64,000 nucleotides of DNA from Pseudidiomarina taiwanensis (GTDB lineage Bacteria > Pseudomonadota > Gammaproteobacteria > Enterobacterales > Alteromonadaceae), in the NCBI RefSeq assembly GCF_003987435.1, contig NZ_PIQG01000001.1, forward strand, positions 372,001 through 436,000, in the 5' to 3' direction. The stretch's first letter is position 1, and every line of letters begins with the position of its first letter. Below, piece by piece: positions 48,381-57,374 of this stretch. The notes below the pieces were generated by a model. The model searched no databases. It saw only the letters and a list, made by a program, of their open reading frames with translations, and had not been told where the DNA came from. The position numbers and the translations under genes were made by a program.

Positions 48381-50060
48381 ATGAGAGGAGCAGTATCCTC
48401 AGTTATGCTAGCGACGGTGTTGCTTGCGGGGTGCTCTGAGGCAACGCAAAGTGAGAGCACAGTCGACTCGGCCACGGCGACAGTCGCCGCTGATACCTAT
48501 AGCTTTAATGAGAATTATCGCGACTATCTTGCGACGTTAAGCGCAGATGAGTTCGCCGGGCGCGCACCGGCATCAATCGGTGAAGAACTCACGGTCGCGA
48601 TGGTCGAAGAAAAATTCAAAGCTTGGGGTCTTAAGCCTTATAACGCTGAGACAGGCAGTTATCAGCAACCCGTGCCGCTGGTCAAAATGATGCCATATAA
48701 AGTCAGTGAAATGAGCTTTAGTGCCGCTGACCTTGAACCTTTGGCGTACCGCACGGAAATGATGGCATGGTCGCCACGGGTACAAGAGCGAACTGAGCTG
48801 GTTGACAGCGAGTTGGTGTTTGCCGGCTACGGTATTGTTGCGCCAGAGTACGGCTGGAACGATTACGAAGGGTTAGATGTTGCAGGTAAAACCGTCGTTG
48901 TTTTAGTCAATGACCCAGGCTACGACAGTCAGGACCCTGAGGTATTCAATGGTAAAGCCATGACTTATTACGGACGCTGGACTTACAAATTTGAAGAAGC
49001 CGCCCGCCAAGGCGCAGCTGGCGTATTGGTGATCCATGAAACTGGCCCAGCGGGATATGGCTGGGGCGTTATCGCCGGTGGCTCTCCGGTGCGCTTTGAC
49101 TTGGCGCGTGAAAACAAAAATATGGATTTAAGCGCGGTGCAAGGTTGGCTTAGCGAAGCCAGTGCCGATAAGTTATTCGCACGGATTGGCTCGAGCTATG
49201 CCGAGATGCGGCAACGAGCGCAAGCCGAGGATTTCTCGCCGATATCGTTGGAAACGGGGATTAACCTGAGTGTTGATACCAAATTTGAATATTTGGATTC
49301 ACCTAACTTAATTGGTTACATCGAAGGCAAGACACACCCCGAAGAACATATTGTGTATATGGCGCATTGGGACCACATGGGAACTGATCCGATTAACCCT
49401 GATGATGGCATTTATAATGGCGCACAAGATAATGCCAGCGGTACCGCTGGCGTGCTCGCTTTAGCCGAGTTTTGGGCGAGTCAGCCACAACCTGAGCGCT
49501 CAGTGGTGTTTGTGCTTGTCACTGCCGAAGAGCGTGGCTTATTGGGCTCGCAGTGGTATGCCAACCAACCTATGTTACCGCTCAGCAAAGCGGTTGCTGG
49601 AATCAATATGGATGTGATGAACGTCTATGGCCCAGTCAATGACATGGTAGTGGTCGGCTATGGTAATTCAGAATTGGAGGATTACCTGGGTAAATACGTT
49701 GCAAAGCAAGGACGTTATTTAGCCCCAGAGCCAACCCCAGAAGCAGGCTCTTTCTATCGCTCAGATCACTTTAATCTGGCCAAGAAAGGGGTGCCTATGT
49801 TGTACGCAAAAGGGGGCCAAGACCATATTGAATACGGCAAGGAATATGGCCAGCAGCAGCGGGCTGAATATGTCCGTGATGCTTATCACAAACCCGCTGA
49901 CGAATATGATCCAAACTGGGACCTGCGCGGTGTCCAGCAAGATCTTTGGTTGTATTTCTGGGTTGGCGAAGAACTTGCTAACAGCCGAGATTGGCCACAA
50001 TGGCGAGACGGTAACGAGTTCAAAGCCATTCGGGACGCTTCGGCGAACGAGCGCCGCTAG
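48381..50060 (+). CDS. M28-family metallopeptidase with PA domain, lipoprotein
   Basis: A 559-residue predicted lipoprotein (lipobox LLAGC at Cys18) with a protease-associated insert (GAAGVLVIHETG). M28 zinc ligands are visible: HWDHMG, GAQDNASGTAG (Asp), TAEERGLLGS (Glu-Glu), MDVMN (Asp) and RSDHFNL (His). It should act as an aminopeptidase anchored to the envelope. It follows the DUF192 gene and ends at a strong terminator. Confidence 0.93.
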   Translation: MRGAVSSVMLATVLLAGCSEATQSESTVDSATATVAADTYSFNENYRDYLATLSADEFAGRAPASIGEELTVAMVEEKFKAWGLKPYNAETGSYQQPVPLVKMMPYKVSEMSFSAADLEPLAYRTEMMAWSPRVQERTELVDSELVFAGYGIVAPEYGWNDYEGLDVAGKTVVVLVNDPGYDSQDPEVFNGKAMTYYGRWTYKFEEAARQGAAGVLVIHETGPAGYGWGVIAGGSPVRFDLARENKNMDLSAVQGWLSEASADKLFARIGSSYAEMRQRAQAEDFSPISLETGINLSVDTKFEYLDSPNLIGYIEGKTHPEEHIVYMAHWDHMGTDPINPDDGIYNGAQDNASGTAGVLALAEFWASQPQPERSVVFVLVTAEERGLLGSQWYANQPMLPLSKAVAGINMDVMNVYGPVNDMVVVGYGNSELEDYLGKYVAKQGRYLAPEPTPEAGSFYRSDHFNLAKKGVPMLYAKGGQDHIEYGKEYGQQQRAEYVRDAYHKPADEYDPNWDLRGVQQDLWLYFWVGEELANSRDWPQWRDGNEFKAIRDASANERR

Positions 50061-50094
50061 TATTACGCCAAGTTATTGGTAGAGTCGTTTTATC

Positions 50095-50127
50095 AGGCCG
50101 TGTGGGGTAAACTACACGGCCTTTTTT
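50095..50127 (+). terminator. Intrinsic terminator after the M28 peptidase
   Basis: Perfect arms AGGCCGTGT and ACACGGCCT around a 10-base loop, followed by a T run (50122-50127). Confidence 0.93.
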
Positions 50128-50154
50128 ATGCGAGTGGTTGGGTAGAGGAAAAGT

Positions 50155-50679
50155 ATGGACCTAGCTGTGCTATTGAGCCCTGCGGAATTGTTTGGGATCA
50201 GTGCGTTAATTTTAAATTTTATTGCCTACCGGCAAGAGTCTGCGAATCGTTATCGAGTGGTGTCGGCGCTGGCGTTGGCTGCGTTATCGATTCACTTTGC
50301 CATTATCGGTGCACTCGCAGGCTCGATTGTGACCGGGATGGCGGTGATTCGGAACATCATTGCGTTGCGCTGGCAGGGGCCAATTGTATTGTGGGGCTTT
50401 GTCCTGCTCAATGTTGTGTTAGCGGCTTATGAATTTAGTATCGGCACTGAATTGCTGCCGTTGCTGGCCGCGTATACTTCGTCGATTATTTTTTCAGTTG
50501 GCTCGATTCGCTTGAATGATCCTGAACAAATTCGGCGCTGGTTTATTGTCGCCGAATCACTCGGTTTAGCGTATGCCATTATGGTTGGCAGCATAGAAGG
50601 GATTATCTTTAATTTGTTCAATTTAGGCAGCATCATTCTCAAATTGTTACAGAATCGACGCAACCAAACATTGAGTTAA
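50155..50679 (+). CDS. YgjV-like inner-membrane protein
   Basis: A 174-residue protein with six or so hydrophobic helices. The N-terminus (ELFGISALILNFIAYRQ) and an ordered set of helices match the YgjV inner-membrane family, which has no known role. It lies between two terminators' reach, with 27 bases after the M28 terminator and 50 before the next gene. Confidence 0.78.
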   Translation: MDLAVLLSPAELFGISALILNFIAYRQESANRYRVVSALALAALSIHFAIIGALAGSIVTGMAVIRNIIALRWQGPIVLWGFVLLNVVLAAYEFSIGTELLPLLAAYTSSIIFSVGSIRLNDPEQIRRWFIVAESLGLAYAIMVGSIEGIIFNLFNLGSIILKLLQNRRNQTLS

Positions 50680-50729
50680 GAGTCATAAGCCATATATCTA
50701 TGACTATAAGTGAACTAATTTGAGGCCTT

Positions 50730-51056
50730 ATGAGGATTTATATTCAAAGATTACAGCAACAAGTGAAGCCTAACGCGCAAACAGGAAGTACCTTCGCGCG
50801 TATTTGGGGTTGGTTGATGTTTATCGCCTTATTGGTGATCGGCGCAATCTTTGGTGCGTTAGTCTTTTTTATCGGGTTATTAATGGCCATTCCGTTACTT
50901 TGGCGTAAACGCCGCGAGCTGAAGAGCGTCTGGCAATTCTCGCGCGCGGCCAAACAAGCCCAACAGCGGGCTCAAGCGCAACAGCAATATCGCCAAGATC
51001 AGCGCGATGATTCGATCATTGAAGGCGAGTACCGAGTCAAAAAAGACCAAGACTGA
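50730..51056 (+). CDS. Small membrane protein of unknown function
   Basis: A 108-residue protein that I do not recognise. A hydrophobic stretch (about residues 27-57) could form one or two helices, followed by a basic, glutamine-rich tail (QQRAQAQQQYRQDQRDD) that is probably cytoplasmic. It overlaps the next gene by one base (TGATG), so they are one transcript. Confidence 0.65.
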   Translation: MRIYIQRLQQQVKPNAQTGSTFARIWGWLMFIALLVIGAIFGALVFFIGLLMAIPLLWRKRRELKSVWQFSRAAKQAQQRAQAQQQYRQDQRDDSIIEGEYRVKKDQD

Positions 51057-51487
51057 TGAAACTTAAGCAGGTCGTCATAGCAGGATGTGTCGTTGCGCTG
51101 CTGGCGCTAACGGTTTACTTGCTAGAGTCGACTGAAACCTCAACACGACTCCCAGAGCACAAGGTCCGCTTGGAGTTGACCGAGCGCGCCGGTGAGTTTA
51201 ATCGAACCTTGCCACGCTTACTTGATGAACATACCAAATTTCAATACGCGGAAGCCGACCATTTGGGGATGCGTTTTGTTTACAGCCTGATTCAAGTCGA
51301 GCGTTTGAGTCACGATGTTGACGCACTGCGAGAACAAATCGAACCACAAATCAAACAGCAATATTGTCAGAGTGAAGCATTTGAATTTTATCGTAAGCAT
51401 GTACGCTTCTTTGAAATCGTTTATCGCGACCAAAACGATCAATTCTTATTTACCCTGAGGTTTGACGGCACCAACTGCTCTGATTAG
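51056..51487 (+). CDS. Membrane-anchored protein of unknown function
   Basis: A 143-residue protein with one N-terminal hydrophobic helix (about residues 5-23) and an exported domain with two cysteines late in the chain (QYCQSEAF and TNCSD) that may form a disulfide. No family is recognised. It is coupled to the preceding small membrane protein. The 96 bases that follow show no clear terminator. Confidence 0.65.
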   Translation: MKLKQVVIAGCVVALLALTVYLLESTETSTRLPEHKVRLELTERAGEFNRTLPRLLDEHTKFQYAEADHLGMRFVYSLIQVERLSHDVDALREQIEPQIKQQYCQSEAFEFYRKHVRFFEIVYRDQNDQFLFTLRFDGTNCSD

Positions 51488-51583
51488 TTACATTCTTTAT
51501 TACTTTTACACAGCGTTAACGGAGCGATTGAAAAAAATTTTCTAGAATAATCCCATCAGTTTGACCAAGGTAGGCAAAGGTTG

Positions 51584-51871
51584 ATGCGTAAATTGATTAT
51601 TCTACTTATGCTCGCGGCTGCTGTATTACAGTTCTACCGAGCAAATGGGGCTTCACCGACACAAGGGTTTCCATCACTTCATGAGATAGCCGGCGAACTG
51701 GTGCAACCCAAACAACGTAAACGTCCGCTTGAATTTATGTGTGATGGTCGGCGATACTGTTCGCAAATGACAAGCCGAGAAGAAGCGGAAAATTTCCTAG
51801 CGTTTTGTCCCGATACCCAGCTTGATGCCAATCAGAACGGGATCCCATGCGAGGATAGTACACGCTTCTAA
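51584..51871 (+). CDS. Excalibur-domain exported protein
   Basis: A 95-residue protein with a signal peptide or anchor (residues 1-22). The C-terminus CPDTQLDANQNGIPCE is the excalibur calcium-binding motif (DxDxNxxxC-type with DANxNGIPCE), joined by two upstream cysteines (MCDGRRYC). Such proteins are secreted or membrane-tied; the role is unknown. AAAGG lies just upstream of the ATG at 51584. Confidence 0.8.
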   Translation: MRKLIILLMLAAAVLQFYRANGASPTQGFPSLHEIAGELVQPKQRKRPLEFMCDGRRYCSQMTSREEAENFLAFCPDTQLDANQNGIPCEDSTRF

Positions 51872-51932
51872 AACTAGCTGAGACCGTTCAGTTAAGCAGG
51901 CTTTCCAGTAGTTCTAAGTGAAGAGTAAGCCT

Positions 51933-53759
51933 ATGTTGAAGTGGTTCGAGCAACGCTTAAATCCATTCCCGCCAGCCGATCTGGCCCAACCGCCCAATAA
52001 ATTATTCAAATTTTGCTGGTATTACACCCGCGGCGCGTGGCCATTGTTGCTGATTGCGGGTGTATCGACCACTTTGATTGCGCTTACGGAAGTCTGGTTA
52101 TTTAGTTTTATTGGGCAAATGGTTGATTGGCTCAGCCAGCAATCACGCGAGACCTTTTTACAGCAAGAATTCTGGTCGTTAACAGGCGTTGCTGCGCTGA
52201 TCCTTATTGGTTTGCCGCTGTTGGTATTAGTTCACAGTCTGGTCACTTATCAAGGCTTACTTGGCAATTATCCGATGCGGATTCGCTGGCGCTTGCACCA
52301 GTATTTATTGCGTCAATCACTGAGTTTCTATCAGGATGAATTTGCCGGGCGAATTGCCACTAAATTGATGCAAACTGCACTTGCAGTGCGCGAAGTGGTG
52401 ATTAAGTTATTCGATGTCTTAAATTATGTTGCGGTTTACTTTCTTGGCACTGTGGTGATTATCGCCAGCACCGATTGGCGTCTTGCTAGCCCGCTAGTGA
52501 TTTGGTTTGGGTGCTATTTATTACTGCTCCGTTATTTCGTTCCTCGGCTTGGCAAAGTGGCCGCCGCACAGGCGGATGCACGCTCGGTGATGACGGGGCG
52601 AATTGTAGACAGTTACACCAATATTCAGACCGTGAAGCTGTTTTCCCATGCCCAGCGTGAGAGCGCTTATGCGCGTGAAGGTATGCAAGGTTTCTTGCTG
52701 ACTGTGCATCGGCAAATGCGGGTGGTAACTGGGTTATATTTGTCCCTTTATAGTTTGAATGCGCTGTTGTTATTCAGCACTGGCTGGCTCGCGATTCAGC
52801 TGTGGTTACAAGAAGCCATTAGCCTTGGCGCTATTGCGGTAGCACTTGGCCTGGTATTGCGCCTGTGGGGGATGAGCCAATGGATTATGTGGGAAGTCTC
52901 AGCTTTGTTTGAGAATATCGGTACGGTGCAAGATGGCATGCAAACCATGTCTGTTGCGCAAGCCGTCACCGATGAAACCGATGCGGGCCGATTACAGGTG
53001 AGTGCTGGTCGAATTGAGTTTGATCAGGTCAATTTCGCCTACGGCGCGAACACCAGTGTTTTGAATCAGTTGAATTTTACTATCGAACCGGGTGAAAAAA
53101 TCGGTTTAGTAGGGCGTTCTGGTGCGGGTAAATCGACCTTAGTCAATGTGCTGCTGCGATTTTATGATATTGAAAGCGGCCAAATTCGAATCGATGGCCA
53201 AGACATTAGTAAAGTTAGCCAAGATAGCTTGCGCGAACATATTGGTATGGTGACGCAAGATACCTCACTGTTGCACCGTTCAGTCCGAGATAATATCGCC
53301 TATGGTCGTCCAGACGCTACCGATGCCGATATTGAGCACGCCATTGAGCGGGCCGAAGCGTCGGATTTCATTGCCAGTTTAGCCGATGCAAAAGGGCGCT
53401 GTGGACTCGATGCACACGTTGGTGAGCGTGGGGTGAAATTATCCGGGGGCCAACGCCAACGGATTGCAATTGCGCGAGTCATGTTAAAAGACGCACCGAT
53501 TTTAATTCTTGATGAAGCCACCTCGGCGCTTGATTCTGAAGTCGAAGCGGCCATTCAGGAAAACCTTTATCGATTGATGGAAGGTAAGACGGTGATCGCA
53601 ATCGCCCATCGACTCTCAACTATTGCAGCGATGGATCGATTGATCGTGATGGATGAAGGGCGCGTTATTGAGCAAGGAACTCACCAGCAACTGCTCGCTC
53701 AGCAAGGCTTATATGCACAGCTTTGGCAACGGCAGTCTGGCGGCTTCATTGCTGACTAA
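51933..53759 (+). CDS. ABC exporter half-transporter (fused TMD-NBD)
   Basis: A 608-residue exporter with a six-helix membrane domain (residues 30-320) and an ATPase domain: Walker A GRSGAGKST, signature LSGGQRQR, Walker B LILDEATS and switch His in AHRLST. The chain should work as a homodimer. Substrate is unknown; the sequence is typical of the MsbA/LmrA-like group. ATG at 51933 is preferred over a GTG at 51918, which has no ribosome binding site. The ECF sigma gene follows after 99 bases. Confidence 0.92.
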   Translation: MLKWFEQRLNPFPPADLAQPPNKLFKFCWYYTRGAWPLLLIAGVSTTLIALTEVWLFSFIGQMVDWLSQQSRETFLQQEFWSLTGVAALILIGLPLLVLVHSLVTYQGLLGNYPMRIRWRLHQYLLRQSLSFYQDEFAGRIATKLMQTALAVREVVIKLFDVLNYVAVYFLGTVVIIASTDWRLASPLVIWFGCYLLLLRYFVPRLGKVAAAQADARSVMTGRIVDSYTNIQTVKLFSHAQRESAYAREGMQGFLLTVHRQMRVVTGLYLSLYSLNALLLFSTGWLAIQLWLQEAISLGAIAVALGLVLRLWGMSQWIMWEVSALFENIGTVQDGMQTMSVAQAVTDETDAGRLQVSAGRIEFDQVNFAYGANTSVLNQLNFTIEPGEKIGLVGRSGAGKSTLVNVLLRFYDIESGQIRIDGQDISKVSQDSLREHIGMVTQDTSLLHRSVRDNIAYGRPDATDADIEHAIERAEASDFIASLADAKGRCGLDAHVGERGVKLSGGQRQRIAIARVMLKDAPILILDEATSALDSEVEAAIQENLYRLMEGKTVIAIAHRLSTIAAMDRLIVMDEGRVIEQGTHQQLLAQQGLYAQLWQRQSGGFIAD

Positions 53760-53858
53760 AACTGCTCACCAAAAATGGCGGACTAAAAAAATTGAGCAAA
53801 ACGGAATAAAACCAGGGCTTGGTTCGTTATAGTTCATATATCTCGTGCAGATAAGGAT

Positions 53859-54380
53859 ATGAACTTGACCCATCCACTTGAGCAGTTGAATCAATATAGC
53901 GGCGCTGCCATTGCGCTGGCACAGCAATATGCTGGTGATTTCGACGTGGCCGTTGATTTAGTCAATGACACCATGCTCAAGCTGTGCCAAGTTCGGCAAA
54001 TGCCGGTGGGGCATGAGCTAAAACTCTGGTTTTTAAAAGCGGTTCGTAATTACTGTATCGACCATTATCGTCGCCAACAAACGCAGCAACAGTTTTTGCT
54101 CCAAGCCAGCGGCTCAGCGCCGTTAACTGATTTAGATTCGCACACCAACCAGCCGCTAGAAGCACTGATTCAAGCCGACCAAACACGCCATTTTCATCAC
54201 GCTTTTGCACAGCTAAGTGATGCCCATCGGGAATTACTCGCACTGCGTGAGTTTAATCAATTGTCGTACCGCGAAATTGCCACGATTACGGGGTTACCTG
54301 TAGGGTCAGTTATGTCTGGCCTAAGTCGTGCTCGCGAGCATTTGCGGCAGCTCATTTTCGTGCCAGCTGAGCGCGGCTAA
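53859..54380 (+). CDS. ECF-family RNA polymerase sigma factor
   Basis: A 173-residue sigma-70 factor with region 2 (DVAVDLVNDTMLKLCQ and RNYCIDHYRR) and region 4 (LSYREIATITGLPVGSVMSGLSRAREHLR) but no region 3, the ECF layout. Its anti-sigma partner follows after 10 bases, with a YbjQ-like gene overlapping that. By analogy it responds to an envelope signal. The promoter it recognises cannot be read from this window. Confidence 0.92.
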   Translation: MNLTHPLEQLNQYSGAAIALAQQYAGDFDVAVDLVNDTMLKLCQVRQMPVGHELKLWFLKAVRNYCIDHYRRQQTQQQFLLQASGSAPLTDLDSHTNQPLEALIQADQTRHFHHAFAQLSDAHRELLALREFNQLSYREIATITGLPVGSVMSGLSRAREHLRQLIFVPAERG

Positions 54381-54390
54381 GGAGTTTGTT

Positions 54391-54837
54391 ATGTCATTGA
54401 AGCAAACCTGTCCAGATACAGAGCAGTTAAGCGCTTATCTTGATGGTGAGTTAACCCAACAGCAAGCACAACAAGTTGAACATCATTTGCAAGACTGTGA
54501 ATCGTGCCAAGCGCAACTGGCTCAATTAGAGCAACTGAGTGCGGCATTGCAGCACGAGGGGCAACGTTTTAAACAGGTTCAATTCAATGCCTTTGCTGAT
54601 AGTCATGAACGCAGCGATTGGTTGGTCAAACTCACCTGGCTCTTGCTGTTACTCGGTGGTTTGCCTTTGCTCGGCTATAGCCTTTATTTGCACTGGCAAA
54701 GTTTGGCTGAACTGGAGTGGTGGTTGGCTGCTGCACTCGGCTCTTTGTTGGGCGGTTTAATTTTAGCGTTTGTGGTGGTGCTGCGAGAGCGTTTAAGCGC
54801 TCGTAAAACTGATAAATTTAGGAAGGTACAACGATGA
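54391..54837 (+). CDS. Zinc-finger anti-sigma factor
   Basis: A 148-residue membrane protein. The N-terminal cytoplasmic part has the ZAS-type HxxxCxxC motif (HHLQDCESC) preceded by AYLDGEL; two hydrophobic helices follow (about residues 70-95 and 108-130). This is the usual form of anti-sigma factors that hold an ECF sigma at the membrane. ATG at 54391 has AAGGAG upstream; an earlier start inside the sigma gene is unsupported. It overlaps the next gene by four bases. Confidence 0.88.
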   Translation: MSLKQTCPDTEQLSAYLDGELTQQQAQQVEHHLQDCESCQAQLAQLEQLSAALQHEGQRFKQVQFNAFADSHERSDWLVKLTWLLLLLGGLPLLGYSLYLHWQSLAELEWWLAAALGSLLGGLILAFVVVLRERLSARKTDKFRKVQR

Positions 54838-55169
54838 AAACAATTAAAATTTATACGACCGAAACGGTCGCTGGTTACCAGATCACCGAGTCGCTTGGAT
54901 TAGTTCGTGGCAATACCATTCGGGCGCGCCATTTAGGCCGCGATATCTTGGCGGTGTTTCGCAATATTGTCGGGGGTGAAATTAACGACTACACCAAGTT
55001 AATGGCAGAAAGCCGCGAGCAAGCGCTGGAGCGCTTAATCGAGGATGCGCAAGCATTAGATGCTGATGCGATTGTCGGGGTGCGTTTTTCAACCTCAATG
55101 CTAGCGCAGGGCGCTGCCGAGTTATTGGCGTTTGGGACCGCTGTAAAACTGACCAAAAATACGGATTAG
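54834..55169 (+). CDS. ybjQ: YbjQ/UPF0145 family protein
   Basis: A 111-residue protein with the heavy-metal-binding-like YbjQ fold; VAGYQITESLGLVRGNTIRAR and DADAIVGVRF are family signatures. Function is unknown. Placement in the sigma/anti-sigma operon (ATGA overlap) suggests that its protein is part of the response, though the link is only positional. Confidence 0.88.
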   Translation: MKTIKIYTTETVAGYQITESLGLVRGNTIRARHLGRDILAVFRNIVGGEINDYTKLMAESREQALERLIEDAQALDADAIVGVRFSTSMLAQGAAELLAFGTAVKLTKNTD

Positions 55170-55245
55170 ATACACGGCGTAAGCGAACTAAATAGTTGCT
55201 GTAAACGTATTAGCTGAGTGTTTTTGCAGTTTATGTGTGGAACAG

Positions 55246-55506
55246 ATGGCAACTAAACCCAATTTATCCGCAGCAGATGTCTCGCGCGTCATCGAAATGG
55301 CCTGGGAAGACCGCACGCCATTTGAAGCGATTGAGCAACTGTATCAATTGCCCGAAGCCGAGGTAATTAAGCTGATGCGCCGTGAGCTTAAACCCAGCTC
55401 GTTCAGACTTTGGCGCGAGCGGGTCTCAGGGCGGGTGACTAAACACGGCAAAATCCGACCCGCAGGGATTACCCGAGCGTATTGCCCGACTCAATATAAA
55501 CGTTAG
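55246..55506 (+). CDS. TIGR03643 / DUF2805 family small protein
   Basis: An 86-residue protein with MAWEDRTPFEAIEQLY and LMRRELKPSSFRLWRERVSGR, which is the TIGR03643 pattern. Function is unknown. A helix-turn-helix-like arrangement (EAIEQLYQLPEAEVIKLMRR) suggests nucleic acid binding (inference). ATG at 55246 is chosen over a GTG three codons upstream. The strand points at the tRNA gene tail to tail. Confidence 0.75.
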   Translation: MATKPNLSAADVSRVIEMAWEDRTPFEAIEQLYQLPEAEVIKLMRRELKPSSFRLWRERVSGRVTKHGKIRPAGITRAYCPTQYKR

Positions 55507-55533
55507 GGATTGGTTAGAACGGGGGAAGAGAAT

Positions 55534-55610
55534 TGGTCGGCGTGAGAGGATTTGAACCTCCGACCCCTGACACCCCATGACAGTGCGCTACCAGGCTGCG
55601 CTACACGCCG
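55534..55610 (-). tRNA. tRNA-Pro (anticodon GGG)
   Basis: A 77-base tRNA on the minus strand with 7-base acceptor arms CGGCGTG/CACGCCG, discriminator A, and encoded CCA. The anticodon loop reads ATGGGGT, giving GGG. The T-arm GGTTCAAATCC is standard. In E. coli the tRNA-Pro(GGG) gene proL also lies directly downstream of yejM, so the gene order is conserved. It begins 102 bases after the yejM stop on the same strand and may be part of the same transcript. Confidence 0.97.
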
Positions 55611-55711
55611 ACCGAGGAGGGTATGATACTTTATTCGGCGCCTAGCGCAAGGGGCGGGCGCGGCAAAACAGCCTGTTTGCTCGCTTTTTCGCCAGGCTAC
55701 TGTTGTTCTTA

Positions 55712-57355
55712 CTATTGTTCTTGCTGTGGTTCTTTGGCGAAGCGCTTCAGTTCCTTCAACGACTCGATGAGAACCGGTGCGGGCACTTCCGGGTTCAGTA
55801 TCATGGTTTGTTTAACCCGATCCCAGCCCTGCAATTGGGCATTGCTGTCCAAAGCAAAGACCTTATCTTCGGTATAAATCACCACATGGCTCTCCATACT
55901 GGCGACAATGGGGTAGCGTTTACTCTCTGGCTCCGCAAGATCGACACCGGTCGCCCAGTTCTTGCTTTCATCAGCACAGGTCATGTAACGACTCACTATA
56001 GTCGGCATAATATCCGTTAATTGCGCCATCACTTGCGGCTTAATGGTGGTCGCTGCATTGGTCAGTAACGTGACGCTATTACGACTTACCTGATACGGGA
56101 AGCTCACAGCCTCATCCACCGGCATAACTGGAGTAAGACCAATGATCATGATTTCGTCATTACGCGTAAGCGCCTGTCGAATCGATCGTAGCAACGCAGG
56201 ACTGATGGTGCTTGCCAGTTCAATGGTAACGTCTCGCGCACTCACAGGGTTCGAGGTGGTGCTGAGTTGCTCGAGCCAAGCTTGCGTTGCTGGAGCAAGC
56301 TCAAGAGGGTGATATTGGCGGATACTAAAGCCCACCTGATAACTATTTAGTTGGGCTAAATAAGCAGGCATTTGCATGCCGTTTTCAGCCGCTGCAAAGG
56401 CATTACTGTATAGGCTAGGTAGTGCATAAACCAGTTCAAATAAAGCACTATCGAGTGTGGTTTGGCCAAGCACCGGGCGATCATAACGCATGAGTTCCGG
56501 GAACAAGGTGAGCAGTTGTTTGGTTTGCTCTGCGTCGAGTTGTGGTAACGCAATCAGATGGCTATTGCTGGAATTCGATTCCGCTGCGCAGAGCAGTTGC
56601 ATCTGTGGGTAACTTAAATCAATTGCTTTCACATCACGAAGCAGGCGTCCGGTCGTTTGCGCTTGCTGATTATCAAGCAAGCCATGTTTATTCATCAGGG
56701 TCTTGGCGGTGGTTGGATAGGAGACTGGGAACAGGTCGTCCTGCTTAGTGATCGGCGTATAGAAATTCGCATCCGCCCAGATATGGATTGAGTGACTCGC
56801 CAAGAAGCAGGTAACGAAGACCAGTGCCGAGTAGCTGCCAAGTTTGCGCCCACGAAGTCGTTCGAGCCGTTTGTAGGTGAGGTTGGCGATCACCAACTGT
56901 AACACCAACAGCACCACAAAACTCACTAATAGACCCAATACCAGGACGAAGCTCGCCCCGGCAAAGACGGATTCCGCATCGCTAGCAAGTCGTGATAGCG
57001 AGTAAGTATTCAGATGATAGCCATACTGGCGAAAGAAGATCGCATCAGCAATAAGAGCGATAAGACCTATGCTTGCAACAAGTGTGGCAATACCCCGCAA
57101 AACGCGCGAATAGGGGATCAGAATACAAAACGGAAAAATAAAAATGATAAAAACAATAAACGGCAAAAAGGCAAAGTGGCCAAGCCAGCTTAAGAATAAA
57201 TACAAATCGCCTAGGGCGCTGCCAGTCGCCTCTGCAGCCTCGACATAGAGCAAGCCAATCGCTAGGGCGAGGAGAATATTAACAAAGGTAAACCAATGCC
57301 CCCAACTAATCAGTCGGGCTATTTTATCGCGCTGTTGTTTGCGTTGCTTGCTCAT
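55712..57355 (-). CDS. yejM: YejM/LapC-like inner-membrane protein (DUF3413, degenerate sulfatase fold)
   Basis: A 547-residue protein: five membrane helices in the first 190 residues (DUF3413), then a periplasmic domain. E. coli YejM (PbgA/LapC, 586 residues) senses periplasmic LPS and blocks LapB. The end of the chain (DIMPTIVSRYM and WATGVDL) lines up with YejM, but the sulfatase-fold metal ligands and nucleophile are not seen: the position where an LD-G/S motif is expected reads LIALPQLD. The operon is yejL-yejM-tRNA-Pro, as in E. coli. Confidence 0.88.
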   Translation of the reverse strand: MSKQRKQQRDKIARLISWGHWFTFVNILLALAIGLLYVEAAEATGSALGDLYLFLSWLGHFAFLPFIVFIIFIFPFCILIPYSRVLRGIATLVASIGLIALIADAIFFRQYGYHLNTYSLSRLASDAESVFAGASFVLVLGLLVSFVVLLVLQLVIANLTYKRLERLRGRKLGSYSALVFVTCFLASHSIHIWADANFYTPITKQDDLFPVSYPTTAKTLMNKHGLLDNQQAQTTGRLLRDVKAIDLSYPQMQLLCAAESNSSNSHLIALPQLDAEQTKQLLTLFPELMRYDRPVLGQTTLDSALFELVYALPSLYSNAFAAAENGMQMPAYLAQLNSYQVGFSIRQYHPLELAPATQAWLEQLSTTSNPVSARDVTIELASTISPALLRSIRQALTRNDEIMIIGLTPVMPVDEAVSFPYQVSRNSVTLLTNAATTIKPQVMAQLTDIMPTIVSRYMTCADESKNWATGVDLAEPESKRYPIVASMESHVVIYTEDKVFALDSNAQLQGWDRVKQTMILNPEVPAPVLIESLKELKRFAKEPQQEQ

Positions 57356-57374
57356 TGGTTGTTGACCTTATCGG

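Noticed and set aside
42985-50060. Idea that the M14 or M28 peptidase is a rhombosortase substrate
   Set aside because: Neither protein ends in a GlyGly motif, a hydrophobic helix and basic residues.
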